This document shows positions 8,367-15,356 of a DNA stretch of 29,630 nt, one piece after another; positions within the stretch are counted from its first letter, which is position 1, and every line of letters begins with the position of its first letter. The stretch is from JAXGTD01 sp040775095 (GTDB taxonomy: Bacteria; Pseudomonadota; Gammaproteobacteria; Chromatiales; Chromatiaceae), in NCBI GenBank assembly GCA_040775095.1, contig JAXGTD010000040.1:1-29630 (forward strand). Direction: 5' to 3'. The position numbers and the translations under genes were made by a program. The notes beneath the pieces were generated by a model. The model did not search any database and had not been told where the DNA came from. It worked only from the letters and a program-made list of their open reading frames with translations.

Positions 8367-9641
8367 CTAGCGCCTCTCCACCGCCACCGAGGCGTTCAGA
8401 TTGGCCAGCGAGGACGTATAGCCCTTGAACTCGCCCACGACCTCGAAGTCGAGGACGTCGGCACGCCGGTCGTACATCTCCAGCGCGTTGCGCGCGGCCC
8501 CAACGGTCAGAAAATAACGCCCGGGTGCCACCCACATGTCCAGCTCAAAGGTGATCTGATAGGTGCATCCGGGCTGATAGGCCGGCACGGTGGACTTTTG
8601 CAGCGTCGTGCTGGTGCCGTAGACGTCGGTGCCCTGCACGGTCGTGAAGCGAAACCCGAAGCCGATACTGTCGATGGGCTCGTGGACCCTGACCCAGTAA
8701 ACGACCCGGCAGGATTCGCCGGTCTCGATGCTGGACACCCGGCGCCCGTCGCGATCGACCAGTGCGACATCGTAGATCTCGGCCTTGCCGTCGCCCGCGC
8801 GCAGCTCGCTCGGCGACGGGATGAATGGTCCGTCGAGCACCGCCGCGGGCGCGCCGGCATCGGCGCCACCGGCGGGAATTGCCGGCCGTGGCCCGCGCTC
8901 CTCGTCGAACAGCAGCTTGTTGTAGTGATTCATGACGGTGCGTGGATCGCCATCGGCGAGAAGGCGTCCGCGCTCGATCAGCAGCGCGCGGTCACAGAAC
9001 CCGGTGATGGGTCGCGGGTCGTGCGAGACGAACAAGATGGTGCGCCCTTGCTCCCGAAGGCCCTCCATGTGCTGGTAGCACTTGCGCTGAAACTTCGCAT
9101 CGCCCACCGACAGGGCCTCGTCGACGATCAGGATGTCGGGTTCGACGCTGACGGCCGTGCTGAACGCGAGTCGCGCCTGCATGCCCGTGGAATAGGTCTT
9201 GAATGGCCTGTCGATGACATGTCCCAGCTCGCTGAAACCGACCACCCAGTCGAGCTTCTGCTTCATCTCGTCCTTGCTCATGCCCAGGCACAGGCCGCCC
9301 ATCAGGATATTCTCGCGTCCCGAATACTCCGGATGAAAGCCGGTGCCCAACTCCAGAATCGCCGACACCTTGCCGTTGATGCTGATCGTACCGCTGCTTT
9401 GCTCGAGGGTCCCGGTGAGGATCTTGAGCAACGTGCTCTTACCGGCCCCGTTGCGCCCGATGATACCGATGACCTCGCCGTGGCCGACGTCGAAGCTCAA
9501 GTCCGTCAAGGCCTGATACTCCTGATGTCGATGCCGGCGGCGCAGCATCTCCCAGAGCATGTCCGCGGGCCGGGCGTAGAGGTCGAAATGCTTCGAGAGA
9601 TGGGAGACGACGATTGCACGATCGGGGCTCGAGGCCGTCAT
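8367..9641 (-). CDS. wzt: Polysaccharide ABC transporter ATP-binding protein with C-terminal carbohydrate-binding domain (Wzt-like)
   Basis: The 424-residue protein has two parts. The nucleotide-binding domain shows Walker A GRNGAGKST (62-70), the polysaccharide-exporter signature YSTGMQARLAF (150-160), Walker B ILIVDEALSVGD (170-181) and the switch His207 (FVSHD). Residues about 285-424 are an added beta-rich domain (EIYDVALVDRDG through WVAPGRYFLTVGA) characteristic of Wzt proteins. In O-antigen exporters of this kind the C-terminal domain recognises a modification at the non-reducing end before export. ATG at 9641 overlaps the Wzm stop (ATGA). With Wzm it should move undecaprenyl-linked glycan across the inner membrane. 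Its extra domain implies that the glycan carries a specific terminal mark. Confidence 0.94.
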   Translation of the reverse strand: MTASSPDRAIVVSHLSKHFDLYARPADMLWEMLRRRHRHQEYQALTDLSFDVGHGEVIGIIGRNGAGKSTLLKILTGTLEQSSGTISINGKVSAILELGTGFHPEYSGRENILMGGLCLGMSKDEMKQKLDWVVGFSELGHVIDRPFKTYSTGMQARLAFSTAVSVEPDILIVDEALSVGDAKFQRKCYQHMEGLREQGRTILFVSHDPRPITGFCDRALLIERGRLLADGDPRTVMNHYNKLLFDEERGPRPAIPAGGADAGAPAAVLDGPFIPSPSELRAGDGKAEIYDVALVDRDGRRVSSIETGESCRVVYWVRVHEPIDSIGFGFRFTTVQGTDVYGTSTTLQKSTVPAYQPGCTYQITFELDMWVAPGRYFLTVGAARNALEMYDRRADVLDFEVVGEFKGYTSSLANLNASVAVERR

Positions 9642-10489
9642 AGCATGTCTCCGAATACGACCTTGAGCTTGCGGAAGACCCGGTAGCCGCCGTAGAAGAC
9701 GCCGACGCTAAACGGCACGAAGAGCAGCCAGGAAAGCGGATGCGCGATGTAGCCGAAATAGAGGATGTCCTGATAGCACCAGACCAGATGGCTGAACGGG
9801 TTCAGATACAGCACCCAGAGCAGTGGTTTCCAGGCACTCTCCAACCAGGCGGGAAGGAACAGTATGGGCGCGAGAAAGAGGCCCGCGGTGGTGAACACCT
9901 GCGCAACCTCGCGCAGGTCCCGCACGAAGACCGTCAACGAGGCCAGCAGGTAGGCGATCCCGATCATGGCCAGGAGCTGGAGCGCGAACAACAGCGGCCA
10001 GGCCAGCGCACTCAGGGGCAGGCCGCGCGGGTCCATGATGAGCGCATAAATCAATAGCAGCGGGGTCGCGACCAACTGTGTGACGGAGGCCGCCAGCGCC
10101 ACCTTGACGGGAAGCACTTCCAACGGAAACGCGACCTGCTTGACAAGGCCGGCATTGCCGATGATGGCGACCGTGGACTTGTTGATCGCATCGGCAAAGG
10201 TGATCCACGGGATCAGGCCCGCCAGGATATACAGCACGTAGGTGCGGGGTAGATCGCTGCCCAGCCCCAGGCGCGTGGGAAAGACGTAGGCGAAGATAAA
10301 GACGTAGAGCGCCATCAGCAGCACCGGGTGGCCGATGGCCCAGAGCGTGCCGAGCACCTGTCCCGCGTAGCGCTCGGACACCTCGCGCTTGGTCATCTCC
10401 CAGGTAAGCTGCCGGTAGCGCGTGAGTAGCGCGACCAACTGGCCGAAGGCCATGATATGGGCGGCGGGGCGCAAACGACTGGCGATCAT
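9638..10489 (-). CDS. wzm: Polysaccharide ABC transporter permease (Wzm-like)
   Basis: This is a 283-residue integral membrane protein of the ABC-2 type. After a cytoplasmic N-terminus (LTRYRQLTWEMTKREVSERYAG) come about six hydrophobic segments: VLLMALYVFIFAYVF, TYVLYILAGLIPWI, VTQLVATPLLLIYAL, LLFALQLLAMIGIAYLLA, VFTTAGLFLAPILF and WLLFVPFSVGVFYGG. The KREVSERYAGQVLGTLWAI stretch is typical of the family. The start at 10489 gives a normal length, and no longer start is supported. The stop overlaps the Wzt start as ATGA. It forms the channel for the lipid-linked polysaccharide. A gap of 191 bases separates it from the upstream methyltransferase gene. Confidence 0.94.
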   Translation of the reverse strand: MIASRLRPAAHIMAFGQLVALLTRYRQLTWEMTKREVSERYAGQVLGTLWAIGHPVLLMALYVFIFAYVFPTRLGLGSDLPRTYVLYILAGLIPWITFADAINKSTVAIIGNAGLVKQVAFPLEVLPVKVALAASVTQLVATPLLLIYALIMDPRGLPLSALAWPLLFALQLLAMIGIAYLLASLTVFVRDLREVAQVFTTAGLFLAPILFLPAWLESAWKPLLWVLYLNPFSHLVWCYQDILYFGYIAHPLSWLLFVPFSVGVFYGGYRVFRKLKVVFGDML

Positions 10490-10680
10490 GAAAAACCTGC
10501 AGCTACCAAAGGAACGGGGCGAGCAGCCTATCCCCGCGAGCCCCGGCATGCTCGGACACCGGGTGGCTGAGAAGGGAGCGACCCGGAGAGCGCACGGGAC
10601 GGCTCAGGACGAGGCGGCCCGCGGGCCTTGTGTTGCATCGCCCTTCGTTGAAGGCCATGGACGTCGATCCGACCACGCGA

Positions 10681-11820
10681 CTATGGAAGGACCCCATCGG
10701 CGACCGCATAGCGGCGGCCATTGGTGTTCGGGTCGGAGCCGTCGGTGGCAGAAAAGACAAGGGAATCATGCCAGTGTGAGTAGCGCCCCGCGCCATGCTG
10801 CTCGATGTCGGCGTGAGACTGATGCGCAAACCCAATGGGCTCGCCGTCCTCGTAGACCATCAGGCGCGAGCGTCTCGGGTGTTGCAGGTCGTCGGCGGTG
10901 CCCGTAAAACCGGGCAGATGGACCTCGTAGGCCTTGCCGCCGCGGTGCGTAAACGGGGCCTGGAGCGCGGTCGGGGAAATCGACGCCCTGACCTCGTCCC
11001 AGTAGTTGCGCGTCCCCTGGTGCCGAAATAGGAACTCGGTATTGCCCTCACCGGCGGAGATATTGATCAGCTCGAGGCCCATTCGCTCCCGGCAAAACGC
11101 CTTGGTCTCGCTATTGCCGGCGAACTCCATGGGGTAGCCGCCGAGCCAGTCGCGCACGTCGGTCCAAAATGACATGCCACGTGAGGCGGCGTAGCCGGCG
11201 ATCAGCTTGATCGGGTTGCGTAGACTCCTCAAGTCTGGATAGATCGATTCGCGCCAGGCGTACTGCCATTCCATCCAGCGCTTCTCGAGGGGGCTGGCGA
11301 GGTTGTACCGCCGCTTGACATCCAGCCAGTACGCGGGCGGGGGATCGAGATACGCATCGCTGCTGTAGAGCGCGATGTAGAAGACCCCATCGGGCGTCAT
11401 CGGCTTGGCGGCGTTCTCCACCGCGTGCCACATATCCCCGGTGTGGTGTAGAACCCCCCAGCTGTAAACGATATCGGCGGGATCGAGCGCCTCCATGAAC
11501 GCGTTGTCCAACACCGAGCCCTGCATGATGTGCCAATTCGTGGGCTCACCGGCAAAGGCGCGCAGCTTCCTGGTGGTCGCCACCGAGTCTGGATCGTAGT
11601 CGAAAGAGACAATGGCCTGTGCGCCCGCGCGCAACGCCGCGAGCGAGTGCAGCCCGCTGCCGCAGCCGATGTCGAGGAAACGCCTGCCCCGCAGATCATC
11701 GAGCCCCAGAAACCGCAGCAGGTGCTCTTGCGCCTTGGCAATCCGTTCTTCGTTGAAGTGGGCGTCGACGAATTCCGCCCAGTTCTTTCCGAATCCAAAG
11801 CGCATCTGTTCTTCAGTCAC
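10681..11820 (-). CDS. Class I SAM-dependent methyltransferase with extra C-terminal module
   Basis: The 379-residue protein begins with a methyltransferase domain. The entry motif is QMRFGFGKNWAEF (5-17), and SAM motif I is RFLDIGCGSGLHSL (47-60). An acidic SAM-ribose region (VSFDYDPDSV) and YSWGVLHHTGD follow. The methyltransferase part accounts for roughly residues 1-280. Residues about 294-379 form an additional module with PRRSRL, EDGEPIG, GAGRYSHW and DPNTNGRRY, which recurs in the GT-C-like protein at 15357. There is no signal peptide. The GTG start at 11820 overlaps the glycosyltransferase stop as GTGA, so the two are coupled. It is likely to methylate a sugar of the nascent glycan. 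The target atom is unknown, and the tail may bind glycan. Confidence 0.88.
   Translation of the reverse strand: MTEEQMRFGFGKNWAEFVDAHFNEERIAKAQEHLLRFLGLDDLRGRRFLDIGCGSGLHSLAALRAGAQAIVSFDYDPDSVATTRKLRAFAGEPTNWHIMQGSVLDNAFMEALDPADIVYSWGVLHHTGDMWHAVENAAKPMTPDGVFYIALYSSDAYLDPPPAYWLDVKRRYNLASPLEKRWMEWQYAWRESIYPDLRSLRNPIKLIAGYAASRGMSFWTDVRDWLGGYPMEFAGNSETKAFCRERMGLELINISAGEGNTEFLFRHQGTRNYWDEVRASISPTALQAPFTHRGGKAYEVHLPGFTGTADDLQHPRRSRLMVYEDGEPIGFAHQSHADIEQHGAGRYSHWHDSLVFSATDGSDPNTNGRRYAVADGVLP
10684..10941 (-). other. Shared module, copy A (methyltransferase C-terminus)
   Basis: This region encodes residues 294-379 of the methyltransferase. Landmarks in order are GGKAYEV, PRRSRLMVYEDGEPIG, AH, GAGRYSHW, LVFSATDGSDP and NGRRY. 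The same landmarks in the same order occur at 15477-15731. I do not recognise a named domain; it looks like a compact beta-rich unit. Confidence 0.75.
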
Positions 11821-13739
11821 GAGGCGGACGTCTCCGTGCGGGTCGATGGTGTTTGTGCTCGGCCATCGTGTGTCGATGGGGGCCGGGCCTCGGGCTCGCC
11901 AAGGGCGTAGAGCTTGAGTGTGTCTGACAACATGCGTGCGAGGCCGAACCGCCCGGTCACGAACGCGGGCCCGGCATCGCCAAAGCGTTTTCGCAACGCC
12001 GGATCGTTCGCCAACCCGGCCACCGCGATGGCCAGCGCATCGCTGTCGGAGTGCTCGACGAACAGGCCCGTCTGATCCGGTGCCAGGGCCTCCGCGGCAC
12101 CGCCACCGCCTGAGACAACGACTGGCGTGCCCACCGCCTGCGCCTCGATGACGACGTTGGGCGTGCCCTCCCAGCGCGAGGTCAGAAGCAGGACATCGAA
12201 AGCGGCCAACGCCGTCTCGCTCTCCTTGATCGGCGGGGCGAGGCGTATGCGCCCCGTGGCCCCCGCGCGCGCCAGGCGAGCCTCCAGCTCGGGGCGCATC
12301 GGGCCGGCCCCAAAGAGGAGGCCATAGACGTCCGGTTGTGCGTCGACGAGGCGAATCAAGGTGTCGATCCAAAGGAGGGGGCGTTTCTCTGGTGAGAGCC
12401 GGAACATGCCCCCGACCAGGACGGCGTGATCGGGGATGCCGTGTCGTCGCCGCAGCGCGCCGCGCTCATCGGGCCCGATGGCCCGGACAGACTCGACGTC
12501 GAGGCCATTGTAGATGATTTTGAACCGCGCACCGCCGACGCCGAGCCACCGCGCGTAGTCCTCGGCGCCGCCATGGCTGTTGTTGACAAACACTGTTTCC
12601 GGCCGGGCTGCCATCGCATGGTAGGCCGATCGCATGTAGGGCTGCAAAATGTATGGGAAATGGGTCGGACTGACATTGCGCCCGGCGAGGATGACACGCG
12701 GCACCCCCGCCATCAGCCCGGCCAGGCCGGCACTGACACAACTGTGGTCGAGCCATGCGTGCAGCACGGCGGGGTGCAGCTCGCGAAGCGCAATGTAGAG
12801 GTTCGCGACCTCCTGACGCAGCTCGGGGGGGAGTCGCCTGACCGACGCCTTGAGCTCTTGTAGCAGTTGCCCCGATGGCTGGGTCTGGTGGTGGGCCCAG
12901 GATGCCGCCGAGCTGACCGGCGACTGAAGCTCTCGAACCTCGATACCCGCGGACACGAGCTCCTGGTAGAAGAAATCGTTACCCGGCGGCGAGAACAGCC
13001 GACTCACCAGGACAATGATCTCGACATCGGCCTGGCGATGCAGTCCGATGGCCGTGTTGACGATCTGGCGCTCCGCTCCCCCGGCCACAAGCGTCGGGCA
13101 GGCGATGACGACCCGCCGTGGGTTGGGACGGCCGCTTGCCCGCAGCCAGCGGCTCTCCTCGCCCAGCAGGCGCCTGAATGCGCGCTCATGCTGGAGTCTC
13201 AGTCCGAACGCCCCGAGGGGTGTGGCCATGACAGCCCGCCAGAGGCCGGTGCCGAGGGTCTGGGCGATCGACTTGGCCTTGCCCAGAAGCTTGCCAACGG
13301 CCAGGGCATGGATCGAGCGTTCGGCCCAGCGATCCAGGTCCCAGTAGACGATGCGGCGGCTGCCGCCGGAGAGCGCGGTGCGGACCATGCGCGCGGTGAT
13401 GCTGTCGCGGCCGCCGATGTAGACGATGCGCCGCCCAACGCGGGCTGGCAGTCGCCACGCGTAGTCGGCCGGAATGAACTCGCCGATCGCGGCCGTCTCG
13501 GTCGTTCGCGGCAATGGCGGCAATGGCGGCAGCGCGATCGCGCTGATGACCTGGGGTTGTTCCAGAAGCGCCTGCAGCTCGGCCGCGTCGAGCTCGAATG
13601 GGGCCGCGACCGTCAAGCTCGTTCGACGGCGGGATGCGCACCATGCCAACGCGGAGCGGATGCGGGCATCCAGTCCATCCGTCCCGTCGCTGGCCGAAGA
13701 CACCGACGCTCTTGTCTCTGGGATCTCGGGGCGGGACAT
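11817..13739 (-). CDS. GT4 family glycosyltransferase with about 205-residue N-terminal extension
   Basis: The 640-residue protein carries a complete GT4 enzyme from about residue 208 onward. The acceptor motif is VVIACPTLVAGGAERQIVN, followed by IIYNGLD, GMFRLSPEKRPLLWIDTLI and the EX7E motif in RWEGTPNVVIEAQAVG. The preceding 205 residues are not part of a standard GT4. They include a Rossmann-like strand-turn segment (RRIVYIGGRDSITARMV, 103-119), a second strand (RRIVYWDLDRW) and a helical, basic stretch. I cannot assign a family to this part. ATG at 13739 is chosen although its ribosome site is weak; a start further upstream would add low-complexity arginine-rich sequence. Its stop overlaps the methyltransferase start (GTGA). 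The 5' flank is a 526-base non-coding stretch. Confidence 0.87.
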   Translation of the reverse strand: MSRPEIPETRASVSSASDGTDGLDARIRSALAWCASRRRTSLTVAAPFELDAAELQALLEQPQVISAIALPPLPPLPRTTETAAIGEFIPADYAWRLPARVGRRIVYIGGRDSITARMVRTALSGGSRRIVYWDLDRWAERSIHALAVGKLLGKAKSIAQTLGTGLWRAVMATPLGAFGLRLQHERAFRRLLGEESRWLRASGRPNPRRVVIACPTLVAGGAERQIVNTAIGLHRQADVEIIVLVSRLFSPPGNDFFYQELVSAGIEVRELQSPVSSAASWAHHQTQPSGQLLQELKASVRRLPPELRQEVANLYIALRELHPAVLHAWLDHSCVSAGLAGLMAGVPRVILAGRNVSPTHFPYILQPYMRSAYHAMAARPETVFVNNSHGGAEDYARWLGVGGARFKIIYNGLDVESVRAIGPDERGALRRRHGIPDHAVLVGGMFRLSPEKRPLLWIDTLIRLVDAQPDVYGLLFGAGPMRPELEARLARAGATGRIRLAPPIKESETALAAFDVLLLTSRWEGTPNVVIEAQAVGTPVVVSGGGGAAEALAPDQTGLFVEHSDSDALAIAVAGLANDPALRKRFGDAGPAFVTGRFGLARMLSDTLKLYALGEPEARPPSTHDGRAQTPSTRTETSAS

Positions 13740-14046
13740 GTTGTCGACTCGACTGTTGCCGCTTTCGGGATGGGTGGAACGCGGGCGAGCTGGCGCGGCT
13801 CGCCGGTTCAGACGCCGCTTCAGACAGCGGGGCGGATAGCCGCTGGCCAAGGCGCGGGAGACGCCGGTCGGGCCGAACGAGGCGCTCGAGGTGGCCGCCT
13901 ACCGCACCCCGACACGAGCTGCCTGGATTCGGGTGCGACCCCGCTGGCGACGTCGCCGGCTCGTGGTCGAGCCCAGGCGGGCCAGCGCATCCCCCGCCAT
14001 GCCGTCGCCCACGTCGCATTTTCACATCAGCGCCCGCGAACGGGGC

Positions 14047-14075
14047 ATTATGGCCAACTGGCCCAGACGCGGCAA
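14047..14075 (-). promoter_or_regulatory. Candidate sigma-70-type promoter for the 640-residue glycosyltransferase gene
   Basis: On the minus strand TTGCCG (14075-14070) is followed after 17 bases by CATAAT (14052-14047), four and five of six matches to consensus. It lies about 300 bases before the ATG at 13739, implying a long untranslated leader. The match is modest and could be chance. Confidence 0.35.
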
Positions 14076-14129
14076 GACCTCAGTCGACTGTCCGTTGCCG
14101 GGGAGGTGTTGCTCGGGTGCCTTCGTGAC

Positions 14130-14149
14130 ATTGGATCGGCTCGCGAGCC
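14130..14149. repeat. 20-base repeat with palindromic core, copy 1
   Basis: ATTGGATCGGCTCGCGAGCC occurs here and again at 29611-29630 with no mismatch. In this copy the palindrome extends to 16 bp (TCGGCTCGCGAGCCGA, 14136-14151). Both copies lie outside genes. Flanking bases before the repeat are unrelated. Confidence 0.7.
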
Positions 14150-14265
14150 GAAAACAACGCCTCCGATTTGCTCCGTGTTCAGCCCCTTGGGCGACGGTGC
14201 CGTCGCTGCTTTCGGGGTGCCGCGGAGCGATCGAGTGTCCCGGGCCTCGTATCCATCGGCCCCGG

Positions 14266-15057
14266 CTACTTGCGTAGCCAGAGCACGACGGTGCTCAGCC
14301 GGCTGTAGAGCCAGTCGAATGGCGGGATGCGCACCATCGGGTGTCGAAAACCGCCGATCGTCCACAGCCGTGGGGCCAGTGTTGCCTCGGTAAAATAGGC
14401 GCGCGCGAGCTGCAGGATGCTCTCCACGGGCAGGTAGTTGACCCCGGTGCGGCTGTAGTGGAGGTTCGCCTTGGCGACATCCTCGGCGGCCATCTGCCCC
14501 TGAAACCGGTTGCGGACACCCAGGTGTGCCCAAAGGCGATACCAGGACAGGGTACGGATGGCGCCGCCGAGGGGCACGAACAGATGGGGCTCGATCAGGC
14601 TGTAGCGTGCCGGGAAGACGTGGATCGACAACCCGCCGCGTCGCAGCACCCGCGCGATCTCGCGCAACGCCAGATCGTGATCCTGGACATGCTCGAACAC
14701 CGAGTTGGACACGACGAGGTCGAATGACTGGTCTTCGAAGCCGATTCGGTATGCCGCCTCGGCGACGCGGTAGTCCGGGACGTTCGTGGCTCGTCCGGTC
14801 AGCGCGAAACGGAACCAGCCGATGTCGTCGGCCTGTCGCAGCTCCACGCCATTGGCGATGTCGAAGCCGTAGGCCTCGATTCCGCTGTCGCGGTAATCGT
14901 AGACGGTCCTGCCCGAGCCGCAGCCGAAATCGAGCACACGGGTCTCAGGGGTCAGGTAGATCCCCTTTGCCGCGAGCATCAGGCGGTGATGCCAGACGCT
15001 GTTGTACGGCGCGAGGTGCCCCGGAAGTCGTTGAAGTCTGGCTGGGTTTTCGATCAT
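14266..15057 (-). CDS. Class I SAM-dependent methyltransferase
   Basis: The 263-residue protein has SAM motif I RVLDFGCGSGRTVYDY (40-55), an acidic strand (AYGFDIANGVEL) and the later motif FDLVVSNSVFEHVQDHDLALREIARVLRRGG, the standard class I methyltransferase layout. The C-terminal 70 residues, rich in aromatic and basic residues (WYRLWAHLGVRNRFQGQ), are typical of cluster-borne methyltransferases that act on glycans or lipids. The start at 15057 (MIENPARL) is chosen because the upstream frame is low-quality arginine-rich sequence. Its ribosome site is weak. It is the first minus-strand gene left of the divergent intergenic region, and the 526-base gap after it suggests that it may be transcribed separately from the next gene. 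Substrate is unknown. Confidence 0.87.
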   Translation of the reverse strand: MIENPARLQRLPGHLAPYNSVWHHRLMLAAKGIYLTPETRVLDFGCGSGRTVYDYRDSGIEAYGFDIANGVELRQADDIGWFRFALTGRATNVPDYRVAEAAYRIGFEDQSFDLVVSNSVFEHVQDHDLALREIARVLRRGGLSIHVFPARYSLIEPHLFVPLGGAIRTLSWYRLWAHLGVRNRFQGQMAAEDVAKANLHYSRTGVNYLPVESILQLARAYFTEATLAPRLWTIGGFRHPMVRIPPFDWLYSRLSTVVLWLRK

Positions 15058-15356
15058 CGAGGGTTTCGCCCTGACCTGCTGATGGACGACGAGAGGGTTG
15101 GAGAGTGTCGGTGCCCCGGCGACCGTGGGATCGCCTGCTCGGCGAAGTCTCGGCCGCCATCGTGCTGTTGCTGTAACCTTGACGCTGCCGGTGGGCGACG
15201 CGAGCCGAAGGGGGCGCGGAATGGATGCCATTCCTGGCCCGCGCGGAGCGGCTTTTTCGGCGCGTTACCCGCATCCTCGACCCGCGGGATGACGCGCGTT
15301 CGGCCTCGTTGCCCATCGTCCCGCAAGGCCTATTCTAGGGAGTATCGGTTCTGAGC
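15058..15356. other. Divergent intergenic region between the two halves of the polysaccharide locus
   Basis: About 300 bases separate the minus-strand methyltransferase from the plus-strand GT-C-like gene. No convincing coding frame is present. One plausible plus-strand promoter lies at 15309-15336. I see no clear minus-strand promoter or operator. This is the natural place for control of both halves. Confidence 0.6.
15309..15336 (+). promoter_or_regulatory. Candidate sigma-70-type promoter for the plus-strand cluster
   Basis: TTGCCC (15309-15314), a 16-base spacer and TATTCT (15331-15336) give four of six matches in each hexamer. Transcription would begin about 15343, which leaves very little leader before the GTG at 15357 and would fit better with the ATG at 15372. 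Confidence 0.35.

Larger units (their letters stand above)
13740..14265. other. 526-base non-coding stretch inside the polysaccharide locus
   Basis: No reading frame here looks like a protein on either strand; translations are arginine- and proline-rich noise. It holds a minus-strand promoter candidate (14047-14075), a weak ops-like GCGGTAG at 13899-13905 on the minus strand, and one copy of a 20-base repeat with a 16-bp palindrome (14130-14151). It could be a long leader for the downstream glycosyltransferase gene or the remnant of a lost gene. Confidence 0.6.

Noticed and set aside
10403..10424. Plus-strand GCCGGTAGCGCGTG resembling an ops element
   Set aside because: It lies inside the Wzm coding region on the strand opposite to transcription.
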